33,458 nt of DNA from Oxalobacteraceae bacterium (GCA_947487325.1 CANKWG010000002.1:1-33458); one strand, 5' to 3'. Shown: positions 19,481 to 29,576, numbered from the stretch's first letter. Numbers and translations are program-made. Notes: generated from the sequence alone by a model not told the origin.

Positions 19481-20170
19481 ATGCCTGCTCGGCGAGGTCT
19501 GACCTGGTTGTTTGATCTGGACAATACGCTGCATGATGCGTCGCATGCGATTTTCCCGGCGATCAATGACAACATGAATGCCGCGATAGCGCGGGTACTG
19601 AAAGCCGAACAAAAGCCCGCGCATCCCGAAGCCGTCGATGCGATACGCATGGCCTACTGGCAGCGCTATGGCGCTACGCTGCTCGGCATGATGCGTCATC
19701 ACGCAGTGCGGGCTGACGAATTCCTGCGTGATGCGCATTGCTTCGATAACTTGTCCCAAATGATTCGCGCCGAGCGAGGCCTTGCTCGCTTGTTTCATCG
19801 TCTTCCCGGCACTAAGATTTTGCTGACCAATGCACCGACGACGTACGCGCGCGAGGTCGTTCGTCACATCGGCTTGCACCGTCATTTTGCCGAGCATATT
19901 CCGATTGAATCCATGGTCGTACACCGCACGTTGCGCCCTAAACCGTCCCGACTCATGTTGCGACAACTGCTGGCACGGCGCGGTTTGCGTGCACGTGACT
20001 GCGTGTTGGTTGAAGATACGCTCGCCAATCTCAAATCGGCAAAATCTCTGGGGATGCGCACAGTGTGGTTTACTGGCTACTTGAGAACCCTTGCGCGTCG
20101 GCCGGGATTTGTGGATGTCCAAGTAAAATCCTTGAACAAGCTGCCGAAAAATCTGCAACGGCTGCTGTAG
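19481..20170 (+). CDS. HAD-superfamily pyrimidine 5'-nucleotidase-like protein
   Basis: WLFDLDNTLHDASHAIFP (DxDxT), ILLTNAP, RPKPSRLM, VLVEDTLANLKSAKSLGMRTVW. Confidence 0.92.
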   Translation: MPARRGLTWLFDLDNTLHDASHAIFPAINDNMNAAIARVLKAEQKPAHPEAVDAIRMAYWQRYGATLLGMMRHHAVRADEFLRDAHCFDNLSQMIRAERGLARLFHRLPGTKILLTNAPTTYAREVVRHIGLHRHFAEHIPIESMVVHRTLRPKPSRLMLRQLLARRGLRARDCVLVEDTLANLKSAKSLGMRTVWFTGYLRTLARRPGFVDVQVKSLNKLPKNLQRLL

Positions 20171-20213
20171 AGTGCAATATCACGCTGTAACCGATGCCTG
20201 ACTGATAACGACT

Positions 20214-20789
20214 ATGGCCATTACCAAACCGGGTGAGCGCAAGCTTCAGATACTCCAGGCACTGGCTGTCATGCTGGAGCAGCCTAGGGGCGACCGTATC
20301 ACCACAGCCGCTCTGGCAGCCCGGCTCGACGTTTCCGAGGCAGCGCTGTACCGTCATTTCGCCAGCAAGGCGCAGATGTTCGAAGGCCTGATTGAATTCA
20401 TCGAGACGTCGGTTTTTGGCCTGATCAACAAGATCAGTGACACCGAAGAAAATGGCGTGCGCCAAGTACGTAGCATTGTGGGCATGCTGCTCGAGTTCGC
20501 CGAGCAGAATCCCGGCATGACCCGCGTGATGATTGGTGACGCACTGGTCAATGAAGACGAGCGTCTGCAGCTGCGCATGAATCAGTTTGTCGAACGCATA
20601 GAAATGGCCTTGCGGCAGTCATGGAAAATCGCTGGCTCGCAGGGTGACATACCCGAGAATGAAGCAAGCGCGCGCGCCGCGATGGCGATGGCATTTGTGA
20701 TGGGCCGCTGGCATCGCTATGCCAAAGGTGGATTTCAGTTGCGGCCGACCGAGGGTGCTGCACAACAGTTGGTCATGCTCGCTCCCTGA
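20214..20789 (+). CDS. slmA: Nucleoid occlusion factor SlmA (TetR family)
   Basis: ILQALAVMLEQPRGDRITTAALAARLDVSEAALYRHFASKAQMFEGLIEFIE; argB-HAD-slmA order. Confidence 0.93.
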   Translation: MAITKPGERKLQILQALAVMLEQPRGDRITTAALAARLDVSEAALYRHFASKAQMFEGLIEFIETSVFGLINKISDTEENGVRQVRSIVGMLLEFAEQNPGMTRVMIGDALVNEDERLQLRMNQFVERIEMALRQSWKIAGSQGDIPENEASARAAMAMAFVMGRWHRYAKGGFQLRPTEGAAQQLVMLAP

Positions 20790-20818
20790 GCGCTGGCTTT
20801 GTTTTAACGCAGTGCCTT

Positions 20819-20833
20819 GGCGTGTTGCACGCC
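20819..20833. other. Short hairpin between convergent slmA and moeB
   Basis: GGCGTG-TTG-CACGCC perfect stem in the convergent gap; no strong T-tract, so terminator role uncertain. Confidence 0.3.
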
Positions 20834-20859
20834 TTCCATCCCCAAGACGAATTGCGCTG

Positions 20860-21615
20860 TCAGTTTTGTGCTTTGGCACACACCGGACAATCGCTGCTGC
20901 GCGTGGTGCGTATGCTGGTCCACTCCATGTTCCGCGCATCCAGCAGCAGCAATCGGGTAGCGAGTGATTCTCCTATCCCCATGATCAGTTTCAATGCTTC
21001 GGCTGCCTGTACGGTGCCGACGATGCCTACCAGCGGCGCGAACACGCCCATGGTCGAGCATTGCACTTCTTCAAATTGCTGATCAGGCGGGAAAAGACAG
21101 GCATAGCACGGCGTATTGCCACTGCGGGAATCGAACACAGCGACTTGCCCATCCATACGAATGGCTGCGCCCGACACCAGCGGCACGCGCGCGCTTACAC
21201 ACGCTTGATTGATCGCATGTCGTGTCTTGAAATTATCAGTGCAGTCCAGTACCACGGTCGCATCTGCGATCAGGCCGGCCAGTGTCGATGCATCGGCGCG
21301 TTCGCATACGGTGCGTACCTCAACATCGGGATTGATCTGTGCCAGCGTCTCCTTGCCGGAGACTGCCTTGGGCTGACCCACGCGCGCCGTCGTGTGCAGA
21401 ATCTGCCGCTGCAGATTGGTTAGGTCCACGGTGTCGTGGTCGACCAGCGTGATTCGCCCAACACCGGCAGACGCGAGGTACAAGGCTACCGGTGATCCCA
21501 GTCCGCCGGCACCGATTACTATGGCGTTTGCTGCTAGCAGCTTTTCCTGACCTTCAATGCCGATGTCATCAAGCAGGATATGGCGCGAATAGCGCAGCAG
21601 TTGTTGGTCGTTCAT
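20860..21615 (-). CDS. moeB: HesA/MoeB/ThiF family adenylyltransferase
   Basis: YSRHILLDDIGIEGQEKLLAANAIVIGAGGLGSPVALYLASAGVGRITLVDHDTVDLTNLQRQILH; C-terminal zinc-type CPVC; MoeB versus ThiF not resolved. Confidence 0.9.
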   Translation of the reverse strand: MNDQQLLRYSRHILLDDIGIEGQEKLLAANAIVIGAGGLGSPVALYLASAGVGRITLVDHDTVDLTNLQRQILHTTARVGQPKAVSGKETLAQINPDVEVRTVCERADASTLAGLIADATVVLDCTDNFKTRHAINQACVSARVPLVSGAAIRMDGQVAVFDSRSGNTPCYACLFPPDQQFEEVQCSTMGVFAPLVGIVGTVQAAEALKLIMGIGESLATRLLLLDARNMEWTSIRTTRSSDCPVCAKAQN

Positions 21616-21651
21616 TGGAATCAGGCGTTCAGCACAGGCACGAATTCAGAT

Positions 21652-21678
21652 AAAAAAACGGCCGCATCACTGCGGCCG
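21652..21678 (-). terminator. Rho-independent terminator downstream of ctpA (minus strand)
   Basis: On the minus strand CGGCCGCA-GTGA-TGCGGCCG followed by TTTTTTT; perfect 8-bp stem. Confidence 0.93.
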
Positions 21679-21697
21679 GGTTTGATTCAGCGGGCGT

Positions 21698-23155
21698 TTA
21701 TTTTTTATCGCCGCTGCCATCAGGGTTGTTGATGTTGCCCTCTTTCTTGTTCTCGACCTTAGCGGACTTGGATGTCTGGACCGGCTGTCCCTTCAGGTAG
21801 GCCAGCGCCTGCCCGAGCTGGAAGTCTTCCTTGCTGCCGTATTCCAGTGGTTTGCGTTTCTTTTCCATGGCGGCTAGGCGTTTTGCTTCCTCGAGTTCAT
21901 CGACGATGTTCGCGCCGTTGCCCGCTTCCTTGTCCTTATCGTTTGACAAGTGCTTTTGCAGATCAGCTTCGCGCAGGCGCATGCCGTTCATGCCATCACC
22001 ATCCGCGTATTCATCCACCAGGAAATCAGGCACGATACCCTTGGCCTGAATCGAGCGGCCGTTCGGTGTGTAGTAGCGCGCGGTGGTTAGCTTGACGGCA
22101 GTGTCAGCGGAGAGCTGACGTATGGTCTGCACCGAACCTTTACCAAACGTCTGTGTACCCATGATGGTGGCGCGCTTGTAATCCTGCAGCGCACCGGCCA
22201 CGATTTCCGATGCAGATGCCGAGCCGGAATTCACCAGCACGACCATCTTCACCTTTTTGATCTGCTCTGGCAGACGCGAGAGTGGATCACCACCACTGCG
22301 ATTGCCATAGTATTCGCGGCGCGCGAGGTAGGTTGCCTTGGAATCAGGCAGCTGGCCATTGGTTGACACAATCGGCACATCCTTAGGTAGGAATGCTGCC
22401 GACACGCCGATGGCGCCAGGCAGAACGCCGCCCGGGTCGTTGCGCAGATCCAGAACCAGTCCTCTCAGGCCTGGGTCTTGTTGATAGAGCGCGTTGATTT
22501 TTTTTGCCAGATCTTCGACCGTGGGTTCTTGGAACTGCGAGATGCGTATCCACGCAAAGCCAGGCTCGACGACCTTGGCCTTCACGCTCTGTACCTTGAT
22601 TTCCTGACGAACGATCGTGATCATCAACGGCTTGTCTTCTTCCTTGCGGGCGACGGTCAGTGTGATCTTGGTGTTAGGCTCGCCGCGCATGCGCTTGACG
22701 GCTTCGTCGAGCGTCATGCCCTTGACCGGCGTGCTGTCGAGACGTGTGATCAGGTCGCCTGCTTTCAGGCCAGCCTTGTAAGCGGGCGAATCCTCGATCG
22801 GCGAAATGACTTTCACATAGCCGTCTTCCATGCCGACTTCAATGCCGAGGCCGACGAATTTGCCCTGCGTACCTTCACGCAGTTCCTTGAATGCTTTTTT
22901 GTCGAGGTAAGCAGAGTGCGGATCAAGCGATGCCACCATGCCGGAAATGGCTTCGGTCAGCAGCTTCTTGTCTTCGACCGGTTCGACATAATCCGATTTG
23001 ATCAGCCCGAACACGTCGCTGAGTTGTCGTAGCTCTTCGATGGGCAGAGGCGAGCCCGCGTTTTTCTGGGCAAGCGCATCGAATTGCATGGACCCCGCGA
23101 TGCCGGCAATTAGGCCTAGTCCTATCAGTCCTGCATTTTTTAGTTTGCTACTCAT
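21698..23155 (-). CDS. ctpA: S41 family C-terminal processing peptidase
   Basis: PDZ segment (GLGIEVGMEDGYVKVISPIEDSPAYKAGLKAGDLI), catalytic region LVNSGSASASEIVAGALQDYKRATIMGTQTFGKGSVQTI. Confidence 0.96.
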   Translation of the reverse strand: MSSKLKNAGLIGLGLIAGIAGSMQFDALAQKNAGSPLPIEELRQLSDVFGLIKSDYVEPVEDKKLLTEAISGMVASLDPHSAYLDKKAFKELREGTQGKFVGLGIEVGMEDGYVKVISPIEDSPAYKAGLKAGDLITRLDSTPVKGMTLDEAVKRMRGEPNTKITLTVARKEEDKPLMITIVRQEIKVQSVKAKVVEPGFAWIRISQFQEPTVEDLAKKINALYQQDPGLRGLVLDLRNDPGGVLPGAIGVSAAFLPKDVPIVSTNGQLPDSKATYLARREYYGNRSGGDPLSRLPEQIKKVKMVVLVNSGSASASEIVAGALQDYKRATIMGTQTFGKGSVQTIRQLSADTAVKLTTARYYTPNGRSIQAKGIVPDFLVDEYADGDGMNGMRLREADLQKHLSNDKDKEAGNGANIVDELEEAKRLAAMEKKRKPLEYGSKEDFQLGQALAYLKGQPVQTSKSAKVENKKEGNINNPDGSGDKK

Positions 23156-23158
23156 GTC

Positions 23159-24535
23159 TCACCTGTTCATCCATGTCAGCGGATCTAACGCCCGCCCTTG
23201 GTGCCGCATTTCAAAGTATAAACCCGATTGCTCATTACCGCCGCTGTTACCTGCAGTGGCAATGACTTCGCCCGCCTTTATCCTGTCACCCGGCCGCTTT
23301 AGTAGTGACTGATTATTACCGTAAATGGTCATGTACTGCGCACCATGGTCAACAATGATCAGATTACCAAAGCCGCGCATCCAGTCTGAAAAGATCACTT
23401 CTCCCGCAGCGCTGGCCCGGATTTCCGTACCCTCAGCCGCCTTGATGAACAGACCTTTCCAACTCGGGCCTTCGGGCCGTTTCGCGCCGAATGTGGCGAG
23501 TAACTCGCCCTTGACGGGCATTCTCAGCTTACCGCGCAGGCTGGCAAATTCCGCGCCGTCCGGTGGTGGCGGTAGCGGTGACGGGTCTGGGGAGGGTCTC
23601 GCGGGTGCGGTCTGAATGACGGCGGGTTCGGTGTCGCGCGCCTTCTCCGGTGATTTCGGGTTATCGCTGACTTTGCTTTGCTTTTTTTCGGCTGCTTTTT
23701 TGCGTTCGGCCTGCTCTTTGGCGTCTGCTCGTGCGCGCGCGCGTCGTTGGCTTTCCTCTTCTTCTGCTTTTCGCTGCTGGGCAATCAGCGTTGCCAAACG
23801 GTCTACTAGGGATGCCAGGCGCTCCTCATCGCGCTCGAGGTGTCCCGCCTGCTTGCGTTGATTTGTCAGCTTGTCCGAGAGCTGAGCCACCAATGCCTTG
23901 CGTTTATTTTTTTGTTTTTCCAATACCGCTTTTTGTTCGCGCTGCTCGTCGGCGATTTCATCGAGTGATTCACGCGCTTTTTCGGCTTCTGCCTTGTTGG
24001 CTTCAATGGCCGCCAGATTTTTCTGAAGTGCCGATATCGCTTTCATCTGCTCGGCTGACACATAACCCAGGTAGCGCAGTTCGCGTGCCATGCGGTTGGG
24101 ATTGTCGCCCGAGAGCAAAAGGCGCAAACGATCATCCTGACCGGACGTGTATTGATCGCGCAGCATTTTTTCCAGTCGCTCGCGCTGCTCCCGTACGGCT
24201 TTCTCGAGTGCTTCCTGACTGACAGATAAGGCGTGAAGTTGTTGTCGGGTGCGTTCCTGCTCGCTGGCCAGCTCGCGCAATGCGCGGTTGGCATTGGAGA
24301 TTGACGCTTCCGAGTCTGCGAGTGCATCGGCCGCATTGCCGCGGGCCTTTTCGGTCTTGACGATGTCTTCCTTGAGGTCGGAGAGCTTTTTGCGCAGTGC
24401 CGCGCGTTCCTGCTCTGCCGCCTGTTTCTGGCGATTGCGATCGCTGATCCGATTGGAGGGTTCGGCAATTGCGGGCCCGTAGGCGGCCAGCGCCGCGAGC
24501 AAAGACCAGCTGACGAGGGCTGTTCGAGCGTTCAT
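23159..24535 (-). CDS. envC: EnvC-like murein hydrolase activator (coiled coil plus degenerate LytM/M23 domain)
   Basis: Signal peptide, long coiled coil, C-terminal GNLIIVDHGAQYMTIYGNNQSLLKRPGDRIKAGEVIATAGNSGGNEQSGLYFEMRHQGRALDPLTWM; ATG at 24535. Confidence 0.93.
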   Translation of the reverse strand: MNARTALVSWSLLAALAAYGPAIAEPSNRISDRNRQKQAAEQERAALRKKLSDLKEDIVKTEKARGNAADALADSEASISNANRALRELASEQERTRQQLHALSVSQEALEKAVREQRERLEKMLRDQYTSGQDDRLRLLLSGDNPNRMARELRYLGYVSAEQMKAISALQKNLAAIEANKAEAEKARESLDEIADEQREQKAVLEKQKNKRKALVAQLSDKLTNQRKQAGHLERDEERLASLVDRLATLIAQQRKAEEEESQRRARARADAKEQAERKKAAEKKQSKVSDNPKSPEKARDTEPAVIQTAPARPSPDPSPLPPPPDGAEFASLRGKLRMPVKGELLATFGAKRPEGPSWKGLFIKAAEGTEIRASAAGEVIFSDWMRGFGNLIIVDHGAQYMTIYGNNQSLLKRPGDRIKAGEVIATAGNSGGNEQSGLYFEMRHQGRALDPLTWMNR

Positions 24536-24542
24536 CAGCGCT

Positions 24543-25289
24543 TTAACGGGACTTCCCCTGACCGGCCACGGCCTGCGTTGGTGCGTTGATGGCTGAGCCG
24601 TCGGCAAGGTAGTAACTGCGCAGTGGCTTGAGGTCGGCGTCCAGCTCATAGACCAATGGCTGCGCATTCGGAATGTTTATTTTGACGATGTCCTGATCGC
24701 TCATGCCGTCCAGATGCTTCACCAGCGCGCGCAAGCTATTGCCATGTGCTGAGATCAGGATGCGTTTGCCACTGCGAATCGCTGGCGCGATGGATTCATT
24801 CCACAAGGGCAGTACTCGAGCCACCGTATCCCTCAGGCATTCAGTCAGCGGGATCTCTTCGCGCTTGAGTTTCGCGTAACGCGGATTATCAAAAGACGTG
24901 CGCGGGTCACTGGTCTCGAGCGCCATGGGGGGAATGTCGTAGCTGCGGCGCCAGATCATCACCTGTTCCTCGCCGTAGTTGGCGGCTGTTTCGGTCTTGT
25001 TCAGGCCTTGCAGTGCGCCATAATGACGCTCGTTGAGTCGCCAGCTATGGACCATGGGCAGCCACATCAAGTCCATTTCGTCGAGGGCGCACCATAGAGT
25101 ACGAATGGCGCGCTTAAGCACCGAGGTGTAAGTGATATCGAAAGCGAAGCCGGCTTCGCTGAGCATGCGCCCCGCATGGCGCGCTTCGGCAATGCCTTGT
25201 TCGGTGAGATCGATGTCGGCCCAGCCGGTAAATCGATTATCGCGGTTCCATTCGGACTGGCCATGGCGCATTAGAACAATTTTGTACAT
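24543..25289 (-). CDS. gpmA: 2,3-bisphosphoglycerate-dependent phosphoglycerate mutase
   Basis: [70 protein letters not shown]. Confidence 0.97.
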   Translation of the reverse strand: MYKIVLMRHGQSEWNRDNRFTGWADIDLTEQGIAEARHAGRMLSEAGFAFDITYTSVLKRAIRTLWCALDEMDLMWLPMVHSWRLNERHYGALQGLNKTETAANYGEEQVMIWRRSYDIPPMALETSDPRTSFDNPRYAKLKREEIPLTECLRDTVARVLPLWNESIAPAIRSGKRILISAHGNSLRALVKHLDGMSDQDIVKINIPNAQPLVYELDADLKPLRSYYLADGSAINAPTQAVAGQGKSR

Positions 25290-25351
25290 AGGGTTTGAAT
25301 TATTCGGTAAAGGCAAAGAGAAGCGGATGAGACGCTACTAGCCTTCTATTT

Positions 25352-25357
25352 TATAAT
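25352..25357 (+). promoter_or_regulatory. Candidate -10 element (TATAAT) upstream of the rhodanese-grxC-secB genes
   Basis: TATAAT 31 nt before the GTG start at 25388, in the divergent gap with gpmA. Confidence 0.45.
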
Positions 25358-25387
25358 GGCACGCTTGCTTCAAACGAATGGACTGTC

Positions 25388-25783
25388 GTGAAATTCTTGA
25401 TTGACAATATCTGGCTGATTCTGATTGCTCTGGTTTCTGGAGGCGCACTCGCCTGGCCGACACTGAGCCGCAGCAAAAATACCTTATCGACCCTGCAGGC
25501 AACGCAATTGCTCAACAAGGGCAAGACAGTGATACTGGATGTGCGTTCCGGTGACGAATTCAAGGTGGGGCACCTGCGGGCATCAAAGAGCATCCCCCTC
25601 GATGAATTGCCTGTCCGAATGGCTGATCTCGACAAATCCACCGCAGTGCTGGTGATTTGTCAGACAGGTGTACGTGCCGGTCGGGGCGCATCGCAATTGC
25701 GGCGCGCCGGTTTTTCCGATGTTTACGTACTTGAAGGCGGTTTTGCAGCTTGGCAGTCGCAAGGTCTGCCAGTAGCTACCTGA
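25388..25783 (+). CDS. Membrane-anchored rhodanese-like sulfurtransferase
   Basis: N-terminal TM, DVRSGDEFKVGHLRASKSIPLDEL, active-site VICQTGVRAG; GTG start. Confidence 0.93.
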   Translation: MKFLIDNIWLILIALVSGGALAWPTLSRSKNTLSTLQATQLLNKGKTVILDVRSGDEFKVGHLRASKSIPLDELPVRMADLDKSTAVLVICQTGVRAGRGASQLRRAGFSDVYVLEGGFAAWQSQGLPVAT

Positions 25784-25796
25784 GGAGGCCACAAAG

Positions 25797-26060
25797 ATGG
25801 ATGCGAAAGTTCGTATGTACACCACGGGTGTATGCCCTTATTGCAACATGGCCGAGCGCTTGCTCAAGGCCAAGGGTATCGACGAGATCGAAAAAATCCG
25901 CGTTGACCTCCAGCCTGATCAGCGTGTGCAGATGATGGAAATGACCGGGCGTCGTACTGTGCCGCAGATTTACATTGGCGATACCTATGTGGGTGGCTTC
26001 GATGATCTCTCCGCTCTCGATCGCGAAGGCAAGCTCGAACCCATGCTGCGGGGCGCCTGA
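25797..26060 (+). CDS. grxC: Glutaredoxin 3
   Basis: YTTGVCPYCNMAERLLKAKG, TGRRTVPQIYIGDTYVGGFDDL. Confidence 0.97.
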   Translation: MDAKVRMYTTGVCPYCNMAERLLKAKGIDEIEKIRVDLQPDQRVQMMEMTGRRTVPQIYIGDTYVGGFDDLSALDREGKLEPMLRGA

Positions 26061-26112
26061 GACCAGGATAGCTTCGCCGGCTGATTTTTTACTTTTTTAA
26101 TGAAAGCGCTTC

Positions 26113-26586
26113 ATGTCCGATCAGAATTCGCAAGCCACCGAGCAACAACCTCAGTTCAATATCCAGCGCATCTATCTGAAAGATCTGTCGCTGGAGCAGC
26201 CGAATTCACCCGGTATTTTTCTCGAACAGGAAAGCCCGGCCATGGAAATCGCGCTCGACGTCAGTTCCGAGCAGATCGCCGATGGTTTCTTCGAGTCGAC
26301 TGTCACCGTGACTATCACCGCCAAAATAGGTGAAAAAGTCGCCTTTCTGGTTGAATGCAAGCAGGCTGGGATTTTTGAAGTGCGCCAGATCCCCGAAGAC
26401 CAGCTCGAGCTCTTGCTCGGTATCGCTTGTCCGAACATTTTGTATCCCTATTTGCGCTCGAATGTCGCGGATATGATCACGCGCGCAGGTTTCCCGCCGT
26501 TTCATTTGTCCGAGATTAACTTCGAAGCGTTTTATCACCAGCGCAAGCAGGCGATTGCTCAGCCAGCGCCCACGCAGGTGCAATAA
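26113..26586 (+). CDS. secB: Protein-export chaperone SecB
   Basis: [59 protein letters not shown]. Confidence 0.98.
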   Translation: MSDQNSQATEQQPQFNIQRIYLKDLSLEQPNSPGIFLEQESPAMEIALDVSSEQIADGFFESTVTVTITAKIGEKVAFLVECKQAGIFEVRQIPEDQLELLLGIACPNILYPYLRSNVADMITRAGFPPFHLSEINFEAFYHQRKQAIAQPAPTQVQ

Positions 26587-26593
26587 ATCCACC

Positions 26594-27046
26594 ATGCGTT
26601 TCCTGCGAACCCTGCCGCTTGTTGTCGGATCGCTTTGCGCGTTGGGCCTGACTGCGTCGAACGCAACGGATTTTAGTTCAGTTGCGCCACCCTACGCGGT
26701 CATGTACGACGCACCAACGCAAAAAGGTCGCAAGCTTTACATCGCCCCGGGCGGCATGCCCCTGGAAGTTGTACTGACCAATGGCGACTGGGCGCGTGTG
26801 CGGGATTCTTCTGGCGAGCTGAGCTGGATCAAGGCGAGTTCGCTGCTGCCCCGGCGTACCCTGATCGTCGAGGTCGATCAGGCCACGATTCGTGCTTCTG
26901 AAAATGAATCTGCACCGGTAGTTTTCACTGCAGCCAAATGGGTCGTGCTGGAACTCGCTGAACCGATACGATCGGGCTGGATCAAGGTTCGGCACCGTGA
27001 TGGTGAAACGGGCTTCGTCAAGGCGTCCGAAGTTTGGGGCGACTAG
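26594..27046 (+). CDS. SH3-like domain (SH3b) periplasmic protein
   Basis: Signal peptide; YAVMYDAPTQKGRKLYIAPGGMPLEVVLTNGDWARVRDSSGELSWIKASSLLPRRT; ATG at 26594. Confidence 0.85.
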   Translation: MRFLRTLPLVVGSLCALGLTASNATDFSSVAPPYAVMYDAPTQKGRKLYIAPGGMPLEVVLTNGDWARVRDSSGELSWIKASSLLPRRTLIVEVDQATIRASENESAPVVFTAAKWVVLELAEPIRSGWIKVRHRDGETGFVKASEVWGD

Positions 27047-27078
27047 GGCTGGCCTAGTTCTCACCCATTCAAAACCGC

Positions 27079-28071
27079 ATGAATATTTCAGTTTTCGGCG
27101 CCGGCGCATGGGGCACAGCCCTATCGATGTCGCTGGCCGATCGTCATCAGGTGATGCTCTTCGGGCGCGATGCACAAGCCATCGCAGACATGAGCGCTCG
27201 GCGAGAAAACGCGCGCTACCTTCCCGGCCTTGCGCTACCACCTTCGCTCGCGCTGACCTCGGATTTACCTGCGGCGATCGCGCATGCCAGTGACGGCCTG
27301 ATGATTGCGGCGACCTCGGTCGCAGGACTGCGCCCCTTGCTGACTTCATTTCGTCCGTATGCATTGCCCAATCTGATTTGGTTGTGCAAAGGATTCGAAG
27401 AAGGCAGTGCCTTGCTGCCGCACCAGATTGTTCGCGAGTTGATGGGCGATACGCTGCCTTGCGGTGCTTTGTCGGGTCCTTCATTCGCGCAGGAAGTGGC
27501 GCGCGGTCTGCCCTGCGCCTTAACGATAGGCTCGGCTGATCCGGCCTTGTGTCAGCTTGCTGTATCCGCCATTCATGGCAATACGATCCGTGTGTATTCC
27601 AGTGATGATCTGGTGGGCGTTGAGGTTGGTGGTGCAGTAAAAAATGTACTCGCCATTGCAACCGGTATTGCGGATGGACTTGGTCTGGGCCTGAATGCAC
27701 GCGCTGCATTGATTACGCGCGGACTGGCTGAAATCACGCGTCTCGGTATTGCACTGGGCGGCCGAAGTGAGACTTTCATGGGGCTCACCGGCGTGGGCGA
27801 TCTGATATTGACTTGCACCGGCGATTTGTCGCGCAATCGGCAAGTGGGTTTGGGCCTGGCCGCCGGCAAATCGCTCGATACCATCGTCAACGAGTTAGGC
27901 CATGTGGCCGAGGGTGTGCGCTGCGTGCGTGCCGTGCAGCAACTCGCTCGACAACACCAGATAGCCACACCCATTGTGGATGCAGTCGGACGCGTTTTAT
28001 TCGAATCGGAAACACCCATAAAAGCTTTGCAGCAGTTGCTGGCTCGCGAATCACGGGTCGAAACAGCGTAG
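27079..28071 (+). CDS. gpsA: Glycerol-3-phosphate dehydrogenase [NAD(P)+]
   Basis: [73 protein letters not shown]. Confidence 0.97.
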   Translation: MNISVFGAGAWGTALSMSLADRHQVMLFGRDAQAIADMSARRENARYLPGLALPPSLALTSDLPAAIAHASDGLMIAATSVAGLRPLLTSFRPYALPNLIWLCKGFEEGSALLPHQIVRELMGDTLPCGALSGPSFAQEVARGLPCALTIGSADPALCQLAVSAIHGNTIRVYSSDDLVGVEVGGAVKNVLAIATGIADGLGLGLNARAALITRGLAEITRLGIALGGRSETFMGLTGVGDLILTCTGDLSRNRQVGLGLAAGKSLDTIVNELGHVAEGVRCVRAVQQLARQHQIATPIVDAVGRVLFESETPIKALQQLLARESRVETA

Positions 28072-28100
28072 TCACAATTTAAGACAGCCTGTAGCCGTAG

Positions 28101-28168
28101 TTCGCAATCAGCGCTCAATCTTCGATCGTCTTCATTGCCTCCAAAAATGAGCGCTTCGTCTTCGCAAT
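28101..28168. repeat. Nested direct/inverted repeat upstream of gspG
   Basis: Direct repeat TTCGCAAT at 28101-28108 and 28161-28168; inverted arms AGCGCTCA (28110-28117) and TGAGCGCT (28148-28155). Confidence 0.5.
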
Positions 28169-28246
28169 AAAAAATACATCGCGATGTTCGGGCACTTTAT
28201 GCTCGCGCACGGGTCAAAGTGGAGTTGCCTTCACCAGAGCCCGCCT

Positions 28247-28699
28247 ATGTTGCGCACATTCAATCGTCCTCGCTTATCTCGCCGACATTCCGGCTTTACG
28301 CTGATCGAAATCATGGTCGTCGTGGTCATCATGGGTGTGCTGGCCGCAATGCTTGTGCCACGGCTAATGGGTCGCACGGATGATGCGCGAATTCTTGCCG
28401 CGAAGCAGGATATCGCTACCTTGATGCAGGCACTCAAACTGTATCGCCTAGATAACCAGCGTTATCCAACCACTGAGCAGGGTCTGCAGGCATTGATTGC
28501 TCGCCCGACTAATGGTCCTCAACCAGCCAACTGGAAAAGCGGTGGTTACATCGATAGGCTCAACAAAGACCCTTGGGGCAATCAGTATCAATACTCTTCG
28601 CCGGGTACGCGCAGTGAAGTGGATATTTTTTCTTATGGCGCCGATGGTCAGCCCGGCGGGACTGGCAATGATGCCGACATCGGTTCTTGGGCGGACTGA
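28247..28699 (+). CDS. gspG: Type II secretion major pseudopilin GspG
   Basis: Prepilin signal SGFTLIEIMVVVVIMGVLAAMLVPRLMGR; QRYPTTEQGLQALI and KDPWGNQYQY; ATG at 28247. Confidence 0.97.
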   Translation: MLRTFNRPRLSRRHSGFTLIEIMVVVVIMGVLAAMLVPRLMGRTDDARILAAKQDIATLMQALKLYRLDNQRYPTTEQGLQALIARPTNGPQPANWKSGGYIDRLNKDPWGNQYQYSSPGTRSEVDIFSYGADGQPGGTGNDADIGSWAD

Positions 28700-29159
28700 C
28701 GCGCATCGCCATCAAGGCTTCACGCTGCTGGAGTTGTTGGTGGTGCTGGTGATCGTGAGTATTCTGCTCGGCGCCGTTGCGCTGAATGCCATACCCGGCA
28801 ACGGCCAACTCCTGCAGGATGATGCGCAACGCATTGCCTTGCTGCTACAGGCCGCGCGTGATGAAGCGATAGTGCGCAATCGCGCTATCGCTTTCGAAAT
28901 TGATGAACAGCGCTACCGTTTCTTGATCCGGCAGAACGACAGCTGGCAAATTCTGACCGATGATGCACTCCTGCGTGAACGCGTATTTCGTCGCGCGCCT
29001 TTAGTTGTCTCGCTGACACCGCCCACGTCCGACCGGGTGCCGCTGCGCATCGTGTTCGGCCGCGAGCCGGTGGATAAGCCGTTTGCGTTACGACTTACCT
29101 TGGGAACAAATAGTGCAAGCATTCAAGCCGATGGCATTGGTAATTTTCAGGTGCAGTAA
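28668..29159 (+). CDS. gspH: Type II secretion minor pseudopilin GspH
   Basis: QGFTLLELLVVLVIVSILLGAVALNA; start ATG 28668/28671 overlapping the gspG end. Confidence 0.9.
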   Translation: MMPTSVLGRTDAHRHQGFTLLELLVVLVIVSILLGAVALNAIPGNGQLLQDDAQRIALLLQAARDEAIVRNRAIAFEIDEQRYRFLIRQNDSWQILTDDALLRERVFRRAPLVVSLTPPTSDRVPLRIVFGREPVDKPFALRLTLGTNSASIQADGIGNFQVQ

Positions 29160-29183
29160 AAGTAATTCGGAGAAATCCACGCC

Positions 29184-29576
29184 ATGTCGAAGCACCACAG
29201 AAATCGTCAAGCACTCAATCAGGGTTTCACCTTGCTTGAAGTACTGGTGGCGCTGGTCATTATTGGCACTGCGCTGGCCGCCAGTTTGCGTGCGGTCGCC
29301 AGTCTCACTCAGAACAGCAGTGATTTGCGTGCAGCGATGATGGCCACTTGGTCGGCAGAAAATCGTTTGACGCAAATCAGGCTCGCGCATGAGTGGCCAC
29401 CCATAGGTCGGCGAGATTTTTCTTGTGCGCAGGCTGAATTATCTTTGCGTTGCGAAGAGCAGATTTATCCCACGCCCAATCCAGCGTTCCGTCGGGTAGA
29501 GGTCGGTGTGGTGGATGAGCGTCAGGCATCTCACCGTATCATCATGTTGTCCCAGATTGTTCCTAATGCGATCTGA
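29184..29576 (+). CDS. gspI: Type II secretion minor pseudopilin GspI
   Basis: NQGFTLLEVLVALVIIGTALAASLRAVASLT; ENRLTQIRLAHEWPPIG. Confidence 0.94.
   Translation: MSKHHRNRQALNQGFTLLEVLVALVIIGTALAASLRAVASLTQNSSDLRAAMMATWSAENRLTQIRLAHEWPPIGRRDFSCAQAELSLRCEEQIYPTPNPAFRRVEVGVVDERQASHRIIMLSQIVPNAI

Noticed and set aside
19151-20158. 335 aa minus-strand ORF
   Set aside because: Antisense to argB and the HAD gene, both with strong family motifs; its translation has no recognisable domain
22478-23032. 184 aa plus-strand ORF
   Set aside because: Antisense to ctpA, which has clear PDZ and S41 motifs
26678-27709. 343 aa minus-strand ORF
   Set aside because: Antisense to the SH3 protein gene and gpsA; composition looks like a shadow ORF in GC-rich coding DNA
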